This document shows, piece by piece, positions 44,380-54,641 of a stretch of 64,000 bases of DNA. Under the pieces are notes generated by a model. The model did not search any database, was not told the DNA's origin, and worked only from the letters and a program-made list of their open reading frames with translations. Origin of the DNA: Bacteroides caccae. Lineage in GTDB: Bacteria > Bacteroidota > Bacteroidia > Bacteroidales > Bacteroidaceae. Location: contig NZ_CP022412.2 in NCBI RefSeq assembly GCF_002222615.2, positions 4,278,001 to 4,342,000 on the forward strand, given 5' to 3'. The translations under genes and the position numbers were made by a program. Position 1 is the first letter of the stretch, and each line of letters begins with the position of its first letter.

Positions 44380-45660
44380 ATGGCAAAACAATTCAAGCCC
44401 GAAACCCTGTGCGTACAGGCAGGGTGGACGCCTAAAAAGGGCGAACCACGCGTATTGCCCATCTATCAAAGTACAACTTTCAAATACGATACCAGCGAGC
44501 AAATGGCACGTCTTTTCGATTTGGAAGACAGCGGTTATTTCTATACCCGCCTGCAGAACCCGACGAATGACGCTGTGGCCGCTAAGATTGCCGCCCTCGA
44601 AGGTGGTGTGGCCGCCATGCTGACTTCCAGCGGTCAGGCTGCCAACTTCTACGCTATCTTCAATATTTGCCAGGCAGGTGACCATTTCGTTTGTTCTTCC
44701 GCTATCTATGGTGGTACTTTCAACCTGTTCGGAGTGACAATGAAAAAACTCGGTATTGAGGTTACTTTCGTCAATCCGGATGCCGGCGAAGAAGAAATTT
44801 CCGCAGCTTTCCGTCCGAATACGAAAGCATTGTTCGGTGAAACAATTTCCAATCCTTCCCTCGAAGTGCTGGATATTGAGAAGTTTGCCCGTATCGCGCA
44901 CAGCCACGGTGTCCCTTTGATTGTTGACAATACTTTCCCGACTCCGATTAACTGCCGCCCGTTCGAATGGGGAGCAGATATCGTTGTTCACTCCACTACC
45001 AAATACATGGACGGACACGCTACCAGCGTAGGCGGTTGTATCGTAGATAGCGGTAACTTCGACTGGGACGCTCATGCCGATAAATTCCCCGGACTTTGCA
45101 CGCCGGACGAATCTTATCACGGGCTGACTTACACAAAAGCTTTCGGCAAAGGTGCTTATATCACTAAAGCCACTGCACAGTTAATGCGTGACCTCGGCAG
45201 CATCCAAAGCCCCCAAAACGCATTCTTACTGAACCTGGGACTTGAAACGCTTCACTTACGCATGCCTCAACATTGCGGCAACGCACAGAAAGTCGCCGAA
45301 TATCTGTCCAAGAACGAGAAAGTAGCTTGGGTAAACTACTGCGGACTGCCGGATAATAAATATTACGCTTTAGCACAGAAATATATGCCGAACGGTTCTT
45401 GCGGAGTTATCTCCTTCGGTCTAAAAGGCGGACGTGACGTATCTATCAAGTTTATGGATTCACTGGAATTCATAGCTATCGTCACTCACGTAGCAGATGC
45501 ACGTAGCTGTGTGCTTCACCCGGCAAGCCATACTCACCGCCAGTTGTCGGACGAACAGCTTATGGAAGCAGGGGTACGCCCGGACTTGATTCGTCTGTCG
45601 GTAGGTATCGAAAATGCGGATGATATTATCGCAGATATCGAACAGGCGCTGAATGCATAA
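44380..45660 (+). CDS. metY: O-acetylhomoserine aminocarboxypropyltransferase (MetY)
   Basis: A 426-residue PLP enzyme of the Cys/Met metabolism family, converting O-acetylhomoserine and sulfide (or methanethiol) to homocysteine (or methionine). The PLP lysine is in HSTTKYMDGHATSVGG (near residue 208), the aspartate in VDNTFPTP, and the C-terminal VGIENADDIIADIEQAL is typical. Length (about 425) separates MetY from shorter MetB/MetC enzymes. Monocistronic, with a terminator at 45692. Confidence 0.95.
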   Translation: MAKQFKPETLCVQAGWTPKKGEPRVLPIYQSTTFKYDTSEQMARLFDLEDSGYFYTRLQNPTNDAVAAKIAALEGGVAAMLTSSGQAANFYAIFNICQAGDHFVCSSAIYGGTFNLFGVTMKKLGIEVTFVNPDAGEEEISAAFRPNTKALFGETISNPSLEVLDIEKFARIAHSHGVPLIVDNTFPTPINCRPFEWGADIVVHSTTKYMDGHATSVGGCIVDSGNFDWDAHADKFPGLCTPDESYHGLTYTKAFGKGAYITKATAQLMRDLGSIQSPQNAFLLNLGLETLHLRMPQHCGNAQKVAEYLSKNEKVAWVNYCGLPDNKYYALAQKYMPNGSCGVISFGLKGGRDVSIKFMDSLEFIAIVTHVADARSCVLHPASHTHRQLSDEQLMEAGVRPDLIRLSVGIENADDIIADIEQALNA

Positions 45661-45691
45661 AAACTGATTATTACAGTATTACATCATAAAG

Positions 45692-45734
45692 AAGAGACTG
45701 GCTCAATTCCGTTTTGAGTTCAGTCTCTTTTTAT
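45692..45734 (+). terminator. Intrinsic terminator after metY
   Basis: A 9-bp stem (AAGAGACTG at 45692, CAGTCTCTT at 45721) with an inner CTCAA/TTGAG stem and a T-run. Confidence 0.85.
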
Positions 45735-45790
45735 TATCCTTACAATAAATTGCAATAAAATATGCCGTTCCAGTATGCTCTGACAAGGAA

Positions 45791-45880
45791 GTATTCTCAC
45801 CCTTATGAGAAAAAACACTTATTACTATGAGAAAAAGTTCTCACTATGATGAGATTTTTTTCTCATCATAGTGAGAATAC
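45791..45880. repeat. Palindromic cluster with a perfect 17-bp hairpin
   Basis: A perfect inverted repeat with 17-bp arms (45838-45854 and 45861-45877) and a loop of six T. GTATTCTCAC at 45791 is the complement of GTGAGAATAC at 45871. The word TATGAGAAAAA occurs twice nearby. No gene is present in 45735-46143. Short fragments at 45900-46070 look like a decayed frame that I cannot identify. Confidence 0.75.
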
Positions 45881-46143
45881 TTTGAGAAAAACCTTATCTC
45901 CTGTTTCGAATCTGAATCTCGGTGAAGCAGTTCGCCACTTGTTTATGATAAGTGTTACCGTTATTTCGACAAGCAGGAAATAAGTACTGCTCCGATCTAC
46001 CGAAATGATGATACAGGGAATATATTCCACCTGTATCTCTTAGATCTTTTATCCGTGTCTCCTACATGAATCTCCGAACAGAAATCGTTAAAAAACATTA
46101 TATTTCCGTATATACAAGGTCACAACTTACCTGTTTTTTTCCA

Positions 46144-46331
46144 TAATTTTGCAAACCGAATTAGAAAAGCAAGTATCAAGATGAAACTAAAGTATTATCA
46201 AATTTCCATTCGCTACGAGAACAAAATGCATGACTTCCACGGTTGGGGTGTAGCAGTGCAGATTTGATTATTTCTATAAGAACTACTCGCCACGATGCGA
46301 AATGCCGGCTTCCCTTCTTTGGAGGCGGCAT
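46144..46331 (+). promoter_or_regulatory. Leader region of the efflux operon with small ORF and hairpin
   Basis: A TAATTTTG -7 box at 46144 starts a leader of about 220 nt. It contains a 28-codon ORF (46181-46267, MKLKYYQISIRYENK...) and then an 11-bp hairpin with one bulge (ATGCCG at 46302, CGGCAT at 46326). The layout resembles translational attenuation of resistance genes, where ribosome stalling on a leader peptide refolds the mRNA. That mechanism is inference. Confidence 0.5.
46181..46267 (+). CDS. Candidate leader peptide (28 aa)
   Basis: A short ORF with normal codons 115 nt upstream of the TolC gene: MKLKYYQISIRYENK, then a His/Trp-containing end. It lies between a promoter box and a stable hairpin. 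I recognise no family. It may be a regulatory leader or a small protein of its own. Confidence 0.45.
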   Translation: MKLKYYQISIRYENKMHDFHGWGVAVQI

Positions 46332-46381
46332 GATATAGGAACATATATTTATCATTATCAACTAAATTTCTTTTTTATTTT

Positions 46382-47701
46382 ATGAGCAAAAAAAGATGGC
46401 TCATAGTACCGCTATGCGTAGTACTATGTAGTCAGGGTTCATTTGCCCAAACACTTACCAGGAAAGTTTTGGGCATTAACGAGATGTTCCGTCTGGCAGA
46501 CGAGAACAGTCAGAGTATTCAAACGTATAAAACCGAGAAGGAAGTTACCGATGAGGCTTTGAAAGCTGCCAAGTCACAACGTTTGCCGGACATCAGCGCA
46601 TCGCTCTCTTTCAGTTATTTGGGTGACGGGTATCTGTGGGACCGTGACTTCAAGAACGGGCAGAACATTCCAATGCCTCATTTTGGTAATAACTTTGCGC
46701 TGGAAGCACAACAGGTCATTTATGCAGGCGGTGCTATCAGCAGCAGTATTACTTTAGCAGAACTCAGTCAGCAAATGGCTGCGCTGGACTGGCAGAAGAA
46801 CCGGCAGGAGATACGTTTTCTTCTGACCGGCTACTACCTGGATTTATATAAGTTGAATAACCAGGTACAAGTGTTGCAGAAGAACCTCGATTTGACAGAA
46901 CAGGTGATTCGCAATATGGAAGCCCGACGCACACAAGGAACAGCTCTGAAAAATGACATCACCCGTTATGAGTTACAAAAAGAGACATTGAAACTGCAAT
47001 TAGCCAAAGTACAAGATGCATGCAAAATAATGAATCACCAACTGGTGACTACGCTGCATCTTCCTGCCGGAACGGAAATCATCCCCGACTCCACCCTACT
47101 GGACGAAGAAGTGAAGGCTCTGGCGGAAAACGACTGGCAACTACTGGCTTCGCAGAGCAATGTCGGTTTGCAGCAAGCACAACTGGCAATGAAGATGAGC
47201 GAACAGAAAGTCAAACTGGAACGCTCGGAACTTCTTCCGAAAATAGCTCTCGTAGCCGGTGAGCATCTGGACGGGCCTATCACTATTGAAGTCCCCGTGC
47301 TGGATAATAACTTCAATTACTGGTATGTAGGGGTAGGAATCAAATACAATCTTTCATCACTGTTCAAGAACAACAAGAAAGTACGCCAGGCAAAACTGAA
47401 TATGCGTAAGGCACAGGAAGAATATTCACTAGCGCAAGAACAGATAGAGAACGGCGTCCAAGCCAATTATGTCAATTTCCTGACCTCATTTACCGACCTT
47501 CGCACACAAGAGAAAAGCGTGGAGCTTGCCAATCAGAATTACGACGTAACCAGTAATCGCTATAAGAATGACCTTGCATTACTTACCGACATGCTCGATG
47601 CCAGCAACATGAAATTAAGTGCAGACCTCGGTCTGGTCAACGCACGTATCAACGTGGTTTACAGTTTCTATAAAATGAAATATATCACACATACTCTTTA
47701 A
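46382..47701 (+). CDS. TolC family outer-membrane efflux protein
   Basis: A 439-residue outer-membrane factor with a signal peptide (to about residue 22, SFAQ), two long coiled-coil repeats and the family motif pattern (ALEAQQVIYAGGAIS, YTGVGIKYNLSS-like segment in the second half). It forms the outer channel for the HlyD and MFS proteins encoded 42 and about 1,080 nt downstream. The leader and promoter at 46144 would drive all three genes. Confidence 0.92.
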   Translation: MSKKRWLIVPLCVVLCSQGSFAQTLTRKVLGINEMFRLADENSQSIQTYKTEKEVTDEALKAAKSQRLPDISASLSFSYLGDGYLWDRDFKNGQNIPMPHFGNNFALEAQQVIYAGGAISSSITLAELSQQMAALDWQKNRQEIRFLLTGYYLDLYKLNNQVQVLQKNLDLTEQVIRNMEARRTQGTALKNDITRYELQKETLKLQLAKVQDACKIMNHQLVTTLHLPAGTEIIPDSTLLDEEVKALAENDWQLLASQSNVGLQQAQLAMKMSEQKVKLERSELLPKIALVAGEHLDGPITIEVPVLDNNFNYWYVGVGIKYNLSSLFKNNKKVRQAKLNMRKAQEEYSLAQEQIENGVQANYVNFLTSFTDLRTQEKSVELANQNYDVTSNRYKNDLALLTDMLDASNMKLSADLGLVNARINVVYSFYKMKYITHTL

Positions 47702-47742
47702 TTGAAAATCAATTATTCATACCCTTTTAAATAGAACAGATT

Positions 47743-48777
47743 ATGATAGCTAGAAAGACTCAAAAGATTATATACAACATTCTGATTCTTTGTTTTCTCA
47801 TTGGTGGTGCCACTTATGTTTGTTCCCGGTTCATTCATTTGGGAAACATCGAATATACCGACAATGCACAGGTGAAACAACATATCACACCTATTAATAC
47901 CCGTGTACCGGGATTTATCAAGAAGATATGCTTTGAAGAATATCAGCAGGTACGAAAAGGTGATACGCTCGTTATTATTGAAGATGCGGAATTCCGTCTT
48001 CGTGTAGCACAGGCGGAAGCGGATTTGGCCAATGCCACTGCGGGACGGCAGGCAACGACCATAGGCATTGCCACTACCCAAAACAACCTGAGCGTAAGTG
48101 ACGCAAGTATTGAAGAAGTACGTGTACAAATGGAAAATGCCCAACGTGAACTGAACCGTTTTGAAAAGTTATTGCAGGAAGATGCTGTGACGAAGCAACA
48201 ATATGATAATGTGCACACAGCTTATGAAACAGCCAAAGCCCGTTACGAACAGGTATCGCGTGCCAAACAATCTACGTCTTTAGTGAAAAGCGAACAGACA
48301 CATCGCCTAGGACAGAACGAAGCAGGTGTCCGCCTGGCAAAAGCAGCTTTAGAGCTTGCCCGTCTGAATCTTTCCTATACGGTTATCATCGCCCCGTGTG
48401 ACGGTACCACAGGAAAGAAAGAGATTCTGGAGGGTCAGTTGGTTCAACCGGGACAGACCATGGTGGATATTGTAGACAGCAGCGATTTATGGGTAATCGC
48501 CAATTATCGTGAAACCCAGCTTTCCAATATCAGAGAAGGCGCAGATGTGGAAATGACAGCAGATGCAGTGCCGGGCGTCACTTTCAAAGGCATCGTCGAA
48601 TCCATTTCCGATGCTACGGGAGCGGCTTTCTCAATGATTCCGCAGGACAATGCAACCGGGAACTTTGTAAAGGTAGAACAACGAATCCCCGTCCGCATCA
48701 GCCTGAAAGGAAACAAGCCGGAAGATTTAAAACGCTTGCGTGCCGGTTTCAATGTAGAATGTGAGGTGAAATATTAA
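47743..48777 (+). CDS. HlyD/EmrA-type membrane fusion protein
   Basis: A 344-residue periplasmic adaptor. A single N-terminal transmembrane helix (residues about 10-30) is followed by a biotinyl-lipoyl-like barrel half (ITPINTRVPGFIKKICFEEYQQVRKGDTL), a coiled-coil hairpin (about 80-195), and the second half (IIAPCDGTTGKKEILEGQLVQPGQTMVDI). It joins the MFS pump to TolC as EmrA does with EmrB. It ends 3 nt before the MFS start codon. Confidence 0.93.
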   Translation: MIARKTQKIIYNILILCFLIGGATYVCSRFIHLGNIEYTDNAQVKQHITPINTRVPGFIKKICFEEYQQVRKGDTLVIIEDAEFRLRVAQAEADLANATAGRQATTIGIATTQNNLSVSDASIEEVRVQMENAQRELNRFEKLLQEDAVTKQQYDNVHTAYETAKARYEQVSRAKQSTSLVKSEQTHRLGQNEAGVRLAKAALELARLNLSYTVIIAPCDGTTGKKEILEGQLVQPGQTMVDIVDSSDLWVIANYRETQLSNIREGADVEMTADAVPGVTFKGIVESISDATGAAFSMIPQDNATGNFVKVEQRIPVRISLKGNKPEDLKRLRAGFNVECEVKY

Positions 48778-48780
48778 CGT

Positions 48781-50391
48781 ATGGGAGCACCTGTTTTAAA
48801 TGGCCCTTTCGTGATGCCCATGTTCCGTAGCTTCGTACCGCGGAAGATACAACCGTGGATTTATCTGTTCATTGCCATTACTTTCCAACTTTCGGGCGGG
48901 GTCTATTTGGGAGCATTGAACCAGATGATCGGGGGAATGGCGTTGATGCGTGAGGATATATTGATGTGTATGTACGCCAATCTCGCAGGTATGGCTATCT
49001 ACTTCCCCTTGCTGTTCCGCATGAAGTTCCGTTTTACAAATAAGACGTTGCTCACATCGGCTGCATTGGGGGTATTGGTCTGTAACCTGATTGCTCCGCA
49101 TATTACTTTCCTTCCGCTATTGTGGTTGATATGTTTCATCGAAGGCATGTGCAAAATCCAGGGAACCTTTGAATGTATGTCCAACATTCAGTTGTGGATG
49201 ACGCCCAAACGGGATTTTACCGTTTTCTTTCCCTGGCTTCACATCGTCGTCTTGGGAAGCATCCAGTTGTCCGACCTGATAACGACTTATCTGATGTATC
49301 ATTATCACTGGACATATATGAATCTTTTCATTGCAGGATTGATGATAATAGTCCTGTTGATACAGACCATTTGCGTAAAGCATTTCCGGTTTATGCGCAA
49401 GTTTCCGTTGTTCGGCATTGACTGGCTGGGGGCAGCGTTATGGGCGGCATTGCTGGCCGAGATAGCTTTCCTCTTCAACTACGGTGACTGGTATGACTGG
49501 TGGAACAGTCCGGTTATCCGTCAGTTGTCGGTAGCTATCCTGATAACCCTGTTTTTTTGCATCTGGCGCATGCTGACTATCCGTCACCCGTTCTTAGAGC
49601 CTAAAATGTGGAGTTACCGCTACCTCTTACCTTTATTGGGACTAATCACACTAGTGGAAGCATTTCTGGCAACCGAGCATGTATTGGAAGAAGTTTTTTA
49701 TGAGGAAGTGATGAAGTATGAGGAGCTGATAAGCGTGCAATTGGCGTGGTTTGCTATTATCGGTATAGTAATCGGCTGCGTATTCTCTTATTGGTGGATG
49801 CATATCAAACACTATAATTATGTACGTCTTATCATTGTCGGTTTCTTAGGGCTTATCGGTTATCTGATAGGGTTCTATCTGACAATCTCTACTGATATTC
49901 ACATCTCACAGCTTTATCTTCCGACAATATGCCGGGGATTCGCCTATGCGGTATTAAGCGCCACCTTTATGGTCTGCCTGGAAGAAATCATGACTTTCCA
50001 ACATTTTTTCCAATCGTTAAGTGTATTCAATATGCTTCACATGGTAGTCGGCGGTGTATTGGGTTGCGCGATCTATGCACAAGGACTGGCTTATTACGTT
50101 CCTGATAACCTGGCACGCTACGGGGCGGCAATCGACCATGTATCATTCAGCAGCAGTCCGTTCAATCTCGGCCATTACATGGAAGAGTTTATCAGTCAGA
50201 TGATGGAAGTGAGCATCAAGCAGATTTATGGCTGGGTGGCTTATGCCTGTATCTTCTTATTCCTGCTGTTGCTGCTTTATGATTTCCCGGTGCGCCGTTC
50301 GTTGAAAAGCATGCCAAGCTGGAAAGAAGTGGCACGTGATGTAAAAAATACATTTTGGCGCACCACACATACACCATCCGAAAAAGAATAA
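48781..50391 (+). CDS. MFS transporter (EmrB/DHA2-type efflux pump)
   Basis: A 536-residue inner-membrane protein with about 14 transmembrane helices, matching DHA2-type proton-coupled drug exporters in size and partner genes. It is unusual in sequence, with a proline-rich N-terminus (MGAPVLNGPFVMPMF). It is coupled to the HlyD gene (3-nt gap). With TolC it should form a tripartite pump across both membranes. The substrate is unknown; bile salts, fatty acids or drugs are possible. Confidence 0.9.
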   Translation: MGAPVLNGPFVMPMFRSFVPRKIQPWIYLFIAITFQLSGGVYLGALNQMIGGMALMREDILMCMYANLAGMAIYFPLLFRMKFRFTNKTLLTSAALGVLVCNLIAPHITFLPLLWLICFIEGMCKIQGTFECMSNIQLWMTPKRDFTVFFPWLHIVVLGSIQLSDLITTYLMYHYHWTYMNLFIAGLMIIVLLIQTICVKHFRFMRKFPLFGIDWLGAALWAALLAEIAFLFNYGDWYDWWNSPVIRQLSVAILITLFFCIWRMLTIRHPFLEPKMWSYRYLLPLLGLITLVEAFLATEHVLEEVFYEEVMKYEELISVQLAWFAIIGIVIGCVFSYWWMHIKHYNYVRLIIVGFLGLIGYLIGFYLTISTDIHISQLYLPTICRGFAYAVLSATFMVCLEEIMTFQHFFQSLSVFNMLHMVVGGVLGCAIYAQGLAYYVPDNLARYGAAIDHVSFSSSPFNLGHYMEEFISQMMEVSIKQIYGWVAYACIFLFLLLLLYDFPVRRSLKSMPSWKEVARDVKNTFWRTTHTPSEKE

Positions 50392-50402
50392 GTAATAGAA
50401 TT

Positions 50403-50440
50403 AGAAGCACGGCTGTTTAAGTATCAACCGTGCTTCTTTC
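50403..50440 (+). terminator. Intrinsic terminator of the efflux operon
   Basis: A 10-bp stem (AGAAGCACGG at 50403, CCGTGCTTCT at 50428), then T-rich sequence, 12 nt after the MFS stop codon. Confidence 0.75.
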
Positions 50441-50600
50441 AGAAACAGGACACAATTACAGTCAAACTACATATCGACTCATTATTTTAGTCATTTTGCT
50501 ATAAAATTAATAGAAATTATCTCCGAAAGACGACAGATTCAAACTTTTATTCCTACATTTGCAGCCAAATGATAACTTATTAATAAAAAATACAGATACC

Positions 50601-52892
50601 ATGGCTAAAATAACCAAAGAAGCCGCTTTGCTCTATCACTCACAGGGCAAACCCGGTAAGATCGAGGTAGTTCCTACCAAACCTTACAGTACACAAACCG
50701 ACTTATCACTTGCATACTCTCCCGGTGTGGCAGAGCCTTGTCTTGAAATAGAGAAGAATCCGCAAGATGCGTATAAATATACAGCTAAAGGCAATCTTGT
50801 TGCCGTTATCTCCAATGGTACAGCTGTGCTCGGACTGGGTGACATAGGCGCATTGAGCGGCAAACCCGTAATGGAAGGTAAAGGACTGCTTTTCAAAATT
50901 TATGCAGGTATCGACGTGTTCGATATTGAAGTGGATGAGAAAGATCCGGAAAAATTCATTGCAGCAGTGAAAGCTATCGCTCCTACTTTCGGCGGCATCA
51001 ACCTGGAAGACATCAAAGCTCCCGAATGTTTCGAAATCGAACGCCGCCTGAAAGAAGAACTGGACATTCCCGTCATGCACGACGACCAACACGGAACGGC
51101 TATCATCTCCAGTGCCGGGCTGGTGAATGCCCTGCAAGTGGCTGGAAAGAAAATCGAAGATGTAAAAATCGTCGTGAACGGTGCAGGTGCCTCTGCCGTA
51201 TCTTGTACTAAATTATATGTATCACTGGGCGCACGTCTCGAAAACATCGTCATGCTGGACAGTAAAGGCGTAATCAGCAAGGCGCGTACCGACCTGAACG
51301 AACAGAAAAGATATTTTGCAACCGACCGCACGGATATCCATACATTGGAAGAAGCAATCAAAGGTGCAGATGTATTCCTCGGACTATCAAAAGGAAATGT
51401 GCTGAGTCAGGACATGGTGCGCAGCATGGCTCCAATGCCTATCGTATTTGCACTGGCAAACCCGACACCGGAAATCTCTTACGAAGACGCTATGGCAGCA
51501 CGCCCTGACGTATTAATGGCAACCGGACGTTCCGACTATCCGAACCAGATTAACAATGTAATCGGTTTCCCGTACATCTTCCGCGGTGCTCTGGATACGC
51601 ATGCCAAGGCGATCAACGAAGAAATGAAAATCGCCGCCGTACACGCTATTGCCAATCTGGCAAAACAGCCTGTACCCGACATCGTGAATGCAGCATACCA
51701 CGTGAACAATCTTTCTTTCGGGCCGGAATATTTCATCCCGAAACCGGTAGACCCACGCCTCATCACCGAAGTTTCCTGTGCCGTGGCAAGAGCTGCTATG
51801 GAAAGCGGAGTGGCACGTACCGATATCAAGGATTGGGACGCTTATTGCGTACACTTGCGCGAACTTATGGGATATGAATCCAAACTGACCCGCCAACTGT
51901 ATGACACCGCCCGCCGCCACCCGCAACGTGTAGTGTTTGCCGAAGGCATTCACCCGAATATGCTGAAAGCCGCCGTTGAAGCGAAAGCCGAAGGTATCTG
52001 CCATCCTATCTTATTAGGAAACGACGAAGCAATCGGCAAACTGGCGGAAGAACTCGACCTCAGCCTCGAAGGTATCGAAATCGTCAACCTCCGCCACCCG
52101 GACGAATCGGAACGCCGCGAACGTTATGCACGCATTCTGGCAGAGAAACGTTCACGCGAAGGCTTTACTTACGAAGAAGCCAACGACAAGATGTTCGAAC
52201 GCAACTATTTCGGTATGATGATGGTTGAAACTGGAGATGCCGACGCGTTTATCACGGGACTTTATACGAGATATAGCAACACGATCAAAGTTGCCAAAGA
52301 AGTAATCGGCATCCAACCGGGATTCAAACATTTCGGAACCATGCATATCCTGAACTCCAAGAAAGGCACTTACTTCCTGGCAGATACATTGATTAACCGC
52401 CACCCGGATACAAACACATTGATTGATATCGCCAAACTGTCTGACAAAACAGTCCGCTTCTTCAATCATACACCGGTCATTTCGATGTTGTCATACTCCA
52501 ACTTCGGCGCCGACACCGCAGGTAGCCCTGTCAAAGTGCACGAAGCGGTGTCATATATGCAGGAAGAATATCCCGAACTGGCTATCGACGGTGAAATGCA
52601 GGTCAACTTTGCCATGAACCGTGAGTTGCGCGACACCAAGTATCCGTTCACCCGCCTGAAAGGTAAAGATGTGAACACACTGATTTTCCCGAACTTGAGT
52701 TCTGCAAATGCCGGATACAAATTGCTGCAAGCAATGGACCCTGACACAGAATTTATCGGGCCCATCCAAATGGGATTGAACAAACCTATCCATTTCACCG
52801 ACTTCGAAAGCTCTGTTCGCGACATCGTCAATATCACCGCCGTAGCCGTGATTGATGCTATCGTAGACAAGAAGAAAAAGGAAAGCAAATGA
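50601..52892 (+). CDS. maeB: NADP-dependent malic enzyme with phosphotransacetylase-like domain
   Basis: A 763-residue MaeB-type malic enzyme, which decarboxylates malate to pyruvate with NADP. The malic-enzyme half (residues about 1-425) has [16 protein letters not shown], the metal site HDDQHGTA and the NADP-binding [13 protein letters not shown]. The C-terminal third (about 440-760) is a phosphate acetyltransferase-like domain, usually regulatory here. I chose the ATG at 50601 ([13 protein letters not shown]), where homology begins. It overlaps the next small gene by 4 nt. Confidence 0.95.
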   Translation: MAKITKEAALLYHSQGKPGKIEVVPTKPYSTQTDLSLAYSPGVAEPCLEIEKNPQDAYKYTAKGNLVAVISNGTAVLGLGDIGALSGKPVMEGKGLLFKIYAGIDVFDIEVDEKDPEKFIAAVKAIAPTFGGINLEDIKAPECFEIERRLKEELDIPVMHDDQHGTAIISSAGLVNALQVAGKKIEDVKIVVNGAGASAVSCTKLYVSLGARLENIVMLDSKGVISKARTDLNEQKRYFATDRTDIHTLEEAIKGADVFLGLSKGNVLSQDMVRSMAPMPIVFALANPTPEISYEDAMAARPDVLMATGRSDYPNQINNVIGFPYIFRGALDTHAKAINEEMKIAAVHAIANLAKQPVPDIVNAAYHVNNLSFGPEYFIPKPVDPRLITEVSCAVARAAMESGVARTDIKDWDAYCVHLRELMGYESKLTRQLYDTARRHPQRVVFAEGIHPNMLKAAVEAKAEGICHPILLGNDEAIGKLAEELDLSLEGIEIVNLRHPDESERRERYARILAEKRSREGFTYEEANDKMFERNYFGMMMVETGDADAFITGLYTRYSNTIKVAKEVIGIQPGFKHFGTMHILNSKKGTYFLADTLINRHPDTNTLIDIAKLSDKTVRFFNHTPVISMLSYSNFGADTAGSPVKVHEAVSYMQEEYPELAIDGEMQVNFAMNRELRDTKYPFTRLKGKDVNTLIFPNLSSANAGYKLLQAMDPDTEFIGPIQMGLNKPIHFTDFESSVRDIVNITAVAVIDAIVDKKKKESK

Positions 52893-53065
52893 GAAGGCCG
52901 TTATCAAAATCACAAATAGTTTGTATCAGTCTACTTTGGCTGGCTCTTTGCTATTTGGTTCTTACAAAAGCCGAACGAATTGACGGAATGACAGTAGTAA
53001 TGCTTGTCATTTCGGCAGCATTAGTCTTTATTCCTGTCTATAAGTCGATCAAAAAGAATAAATAA
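52889..53065 (+). CDS. 58-residue membrane protein coupled to maeB
   Basis: A small gene whose ATG overlaps the maeB stop codon (ATGA), so translation is probably coupled. The 58 residues form two transmembrane helices (about 9-26 and 33-51) with a basic N-terminus (MRRPLSK) and a lysine-rich end (KSIKKNK). I recognise no family. A strong terminator follows 21 nt later, so it is the last gene of the maeB transcript. Confidence 0.72.
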   Translation: MRRPLSKSQIVCISLLWLALCYLVLTKAERIDGMTVVMLVISAALVFIPVYKSIKKNK

Positions 53066-53086
53066 ATATCTTTTTTTCTGCTTTTA

Positions 53087-53127
53087 ATGCGATAAAATAT
53101 CAAATTTGATGTTTTATCGCATTTTTC
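53087..53127 (+). terminator. Intrinsic terminator of the maeB transcript
   Basis: Perfect 11-bp arms (ATGCGATAAAA at 53087, TTTTATCGCAT at 53112) with an inner palindrome and a T-run. Confidence 0.88.
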
Positions 53128-53229
53128 TTTATAAAATGTTTGCTAGTTCAATTTTTATCTTTACTTTTGCAACCGCATAAGAGAAATAGATAATCGAATT
53201 TTAAACAACCAATAAAAGAAAAAAAGATT

Positions 53230-54564
53230 ATGAATGCAGCAAAGGTATTAGACGATCTGAAAAGAAGATTTCCCAATGAACCGGAGTATCATCAAGCAGT
53301 AGAAGAAGTACTTTCTACGATTGAAGAAGAATACAACAAACACCCGGAGTTTGATAAAGTAAACTTGATCGAACGTCTGTGTATTCCTGATAGAGTATAT
53401 CAGTTCCGCGTGACTTGGATGGACGACAAAGGTAACATTCAGACGAACATGGGTTACCGTGTTCAGCATAACAACGCGATTGGCCCGTACAAAGGCGGTA
53501 TCCGTTTCCATGCATCTGTAAACCTTTCTATCTTGAAGTTCCTTGCCTTTGAACAAACATTCAAAAACTCACTGACTACCCTGCCTATGGGTGGCGGTAA
53601 AGGTGGTTCCGACTTCTCTCCGCGCGGTAAGTCAAATATGGAAGTAATGCGTTTCGTACAGGCTTTCATGCTTGAATTATGGCGTCACGTGGGTCCTGAG
53701 ACTGACGTTCCTGCCGGTGACATCGGTGTTGGTGGTCGTGAAGTAGGTTTCATGTTTGGTATGTACAAGAAACTGACTCATGAATTCACCGGAACATTTA
53801 CCGGTAAAGGACGCGAATTTGGTGGTTCATTGATTCGCCCGGAAGCTACCGGTTACGGTAACATCTATTTCTTAATGGAAATGCTGAAAACTAAGGGTAC
53901 TGACTTGAAAGGCAAGACTTGCCTGATTTCCGGTTCCGGTAACGTTGCTCAATACACAGCAGAAAAAGTTCTTGAACTGGGTGGCAAAGTGCTGACCATG
54001 TCCGACTCTGACGGTTACATCTATGATCCGGATGGTATCGACCGCGAAAAGCTGGATTATATCATGGAACTGAAAAACCTCTACCGTGGTCGTATCCGCG
54101 AATATGCAGAGAAATATGGTTGCAAATATGTAGAAGGAGCTCGTCCTTGGGGCGAAAAAGCAGATATCGCCCTGCCTTCTGCCACTCAGAACGAACTTAA
54201 CGGCGACGATGCCAAGACATTGGTTGCCAACGGTGTAATTGCAGTTTCCGAAGGTGCCAACATGCCTTCTACTCCGGAAGCAATCAAAGTATTTCAGGAT
54301 GCTAAGATTCTTTATGCTCCAGGTAAAGCGGCTAATGCTGGTGGTGTATCTGTATCAGGTCTTGAAATGACTCAGAACTCTATCAAACTGAGTTGGAGTG
54401 CAGAAGAAGTTGACGAGAAACTGAAAAGCATTATGAAGAATATCCACGAAGCTTGCGTTCAGTATGGTACTGAAGCCGACGGATATGTAAACTATGTGAA
54501 AGGTGCTAACGTAGCCGGATTTATGAAGGTTGCAAAAGCAATGATGGCACAAGGTATCGTATAA
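53230..54564 (+). CDS. gdhA: NADP-dependent glutamate dehydrogenase
   Basis: A 444-residue hexameric-type glutamate dehydrogenase, which aminates 2-oxoglutarate to glutamate; it is the main ammonia-assimilating enzyme of Bacteroides. The catalytic lysine region PMGGGKGGSDF (about residue 118), the conserved PAGDIGVGGREVG and the nucleotide loop SGSGNVAQY (about 236-244) are present. Length matches bacterial NADP-GDH. Monocistronic, with a terminator at 54603. Confidence 0.97.
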   Translation: MNAAKVLDDLKRRFPNEPEYHQAVEEVLSTIEEEYNKHPEFDKVNLIERLCIPDRVYQFRVTWMDDKGNIQTNMGYRVQHNNAIGPYKGGIRFHASVNLSILKFLAFEQTFKNSLTTLPMGGGKGGSDFSPRGKSNMEVMRFVQAFMLELWRHVGPETDVPAGDIGVGGREVGFMFGMYKKLTHEFTGTFTGKGREFGGSLIRPEATGYGNIYFLMEMLKTKGTDLKGKTCLISGSGNVAQYTAEKVLELGGKVLTMSDSDGYIYDPDGIDREKLDYIMELKNLYRGRIREYAEKYGCKYVEGARPWGEKADIALPSATQNELNGDDAKTLVANGVIAVSEGANMPSTPEAIKVFQDAKILYAPGKAANAGGVSVSGLEMTQNSIKLSWSAEEVDEKLKSIMKNIHEACVQYGTEADGYVNYVKGANVAGFMKVAKAMMAQGIV

Positions 54565-54602
54565 TCAGCCCATAAGATATAAGTAAGCTATAGTTTATTA
54601 AA

Positions 54603-54641
54603 AACTCCCGCTTTCCTAAGGGAAAAGCGGGAGTTTTTTTA
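54603..54641 (+). terminator. Intrinsic terminator after gdhA
   Basis: A GC-rich stem (ACTCCCGCTTTCC side from 54603, GGAAAAGCGGGAGT side from 54621; one bulged A) with a run of seven T. The remaining 54642-54918 holds a TACCTTTG -7 box at 54878-54885 for the next gene and nothing coding. Confidence 0.88.
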
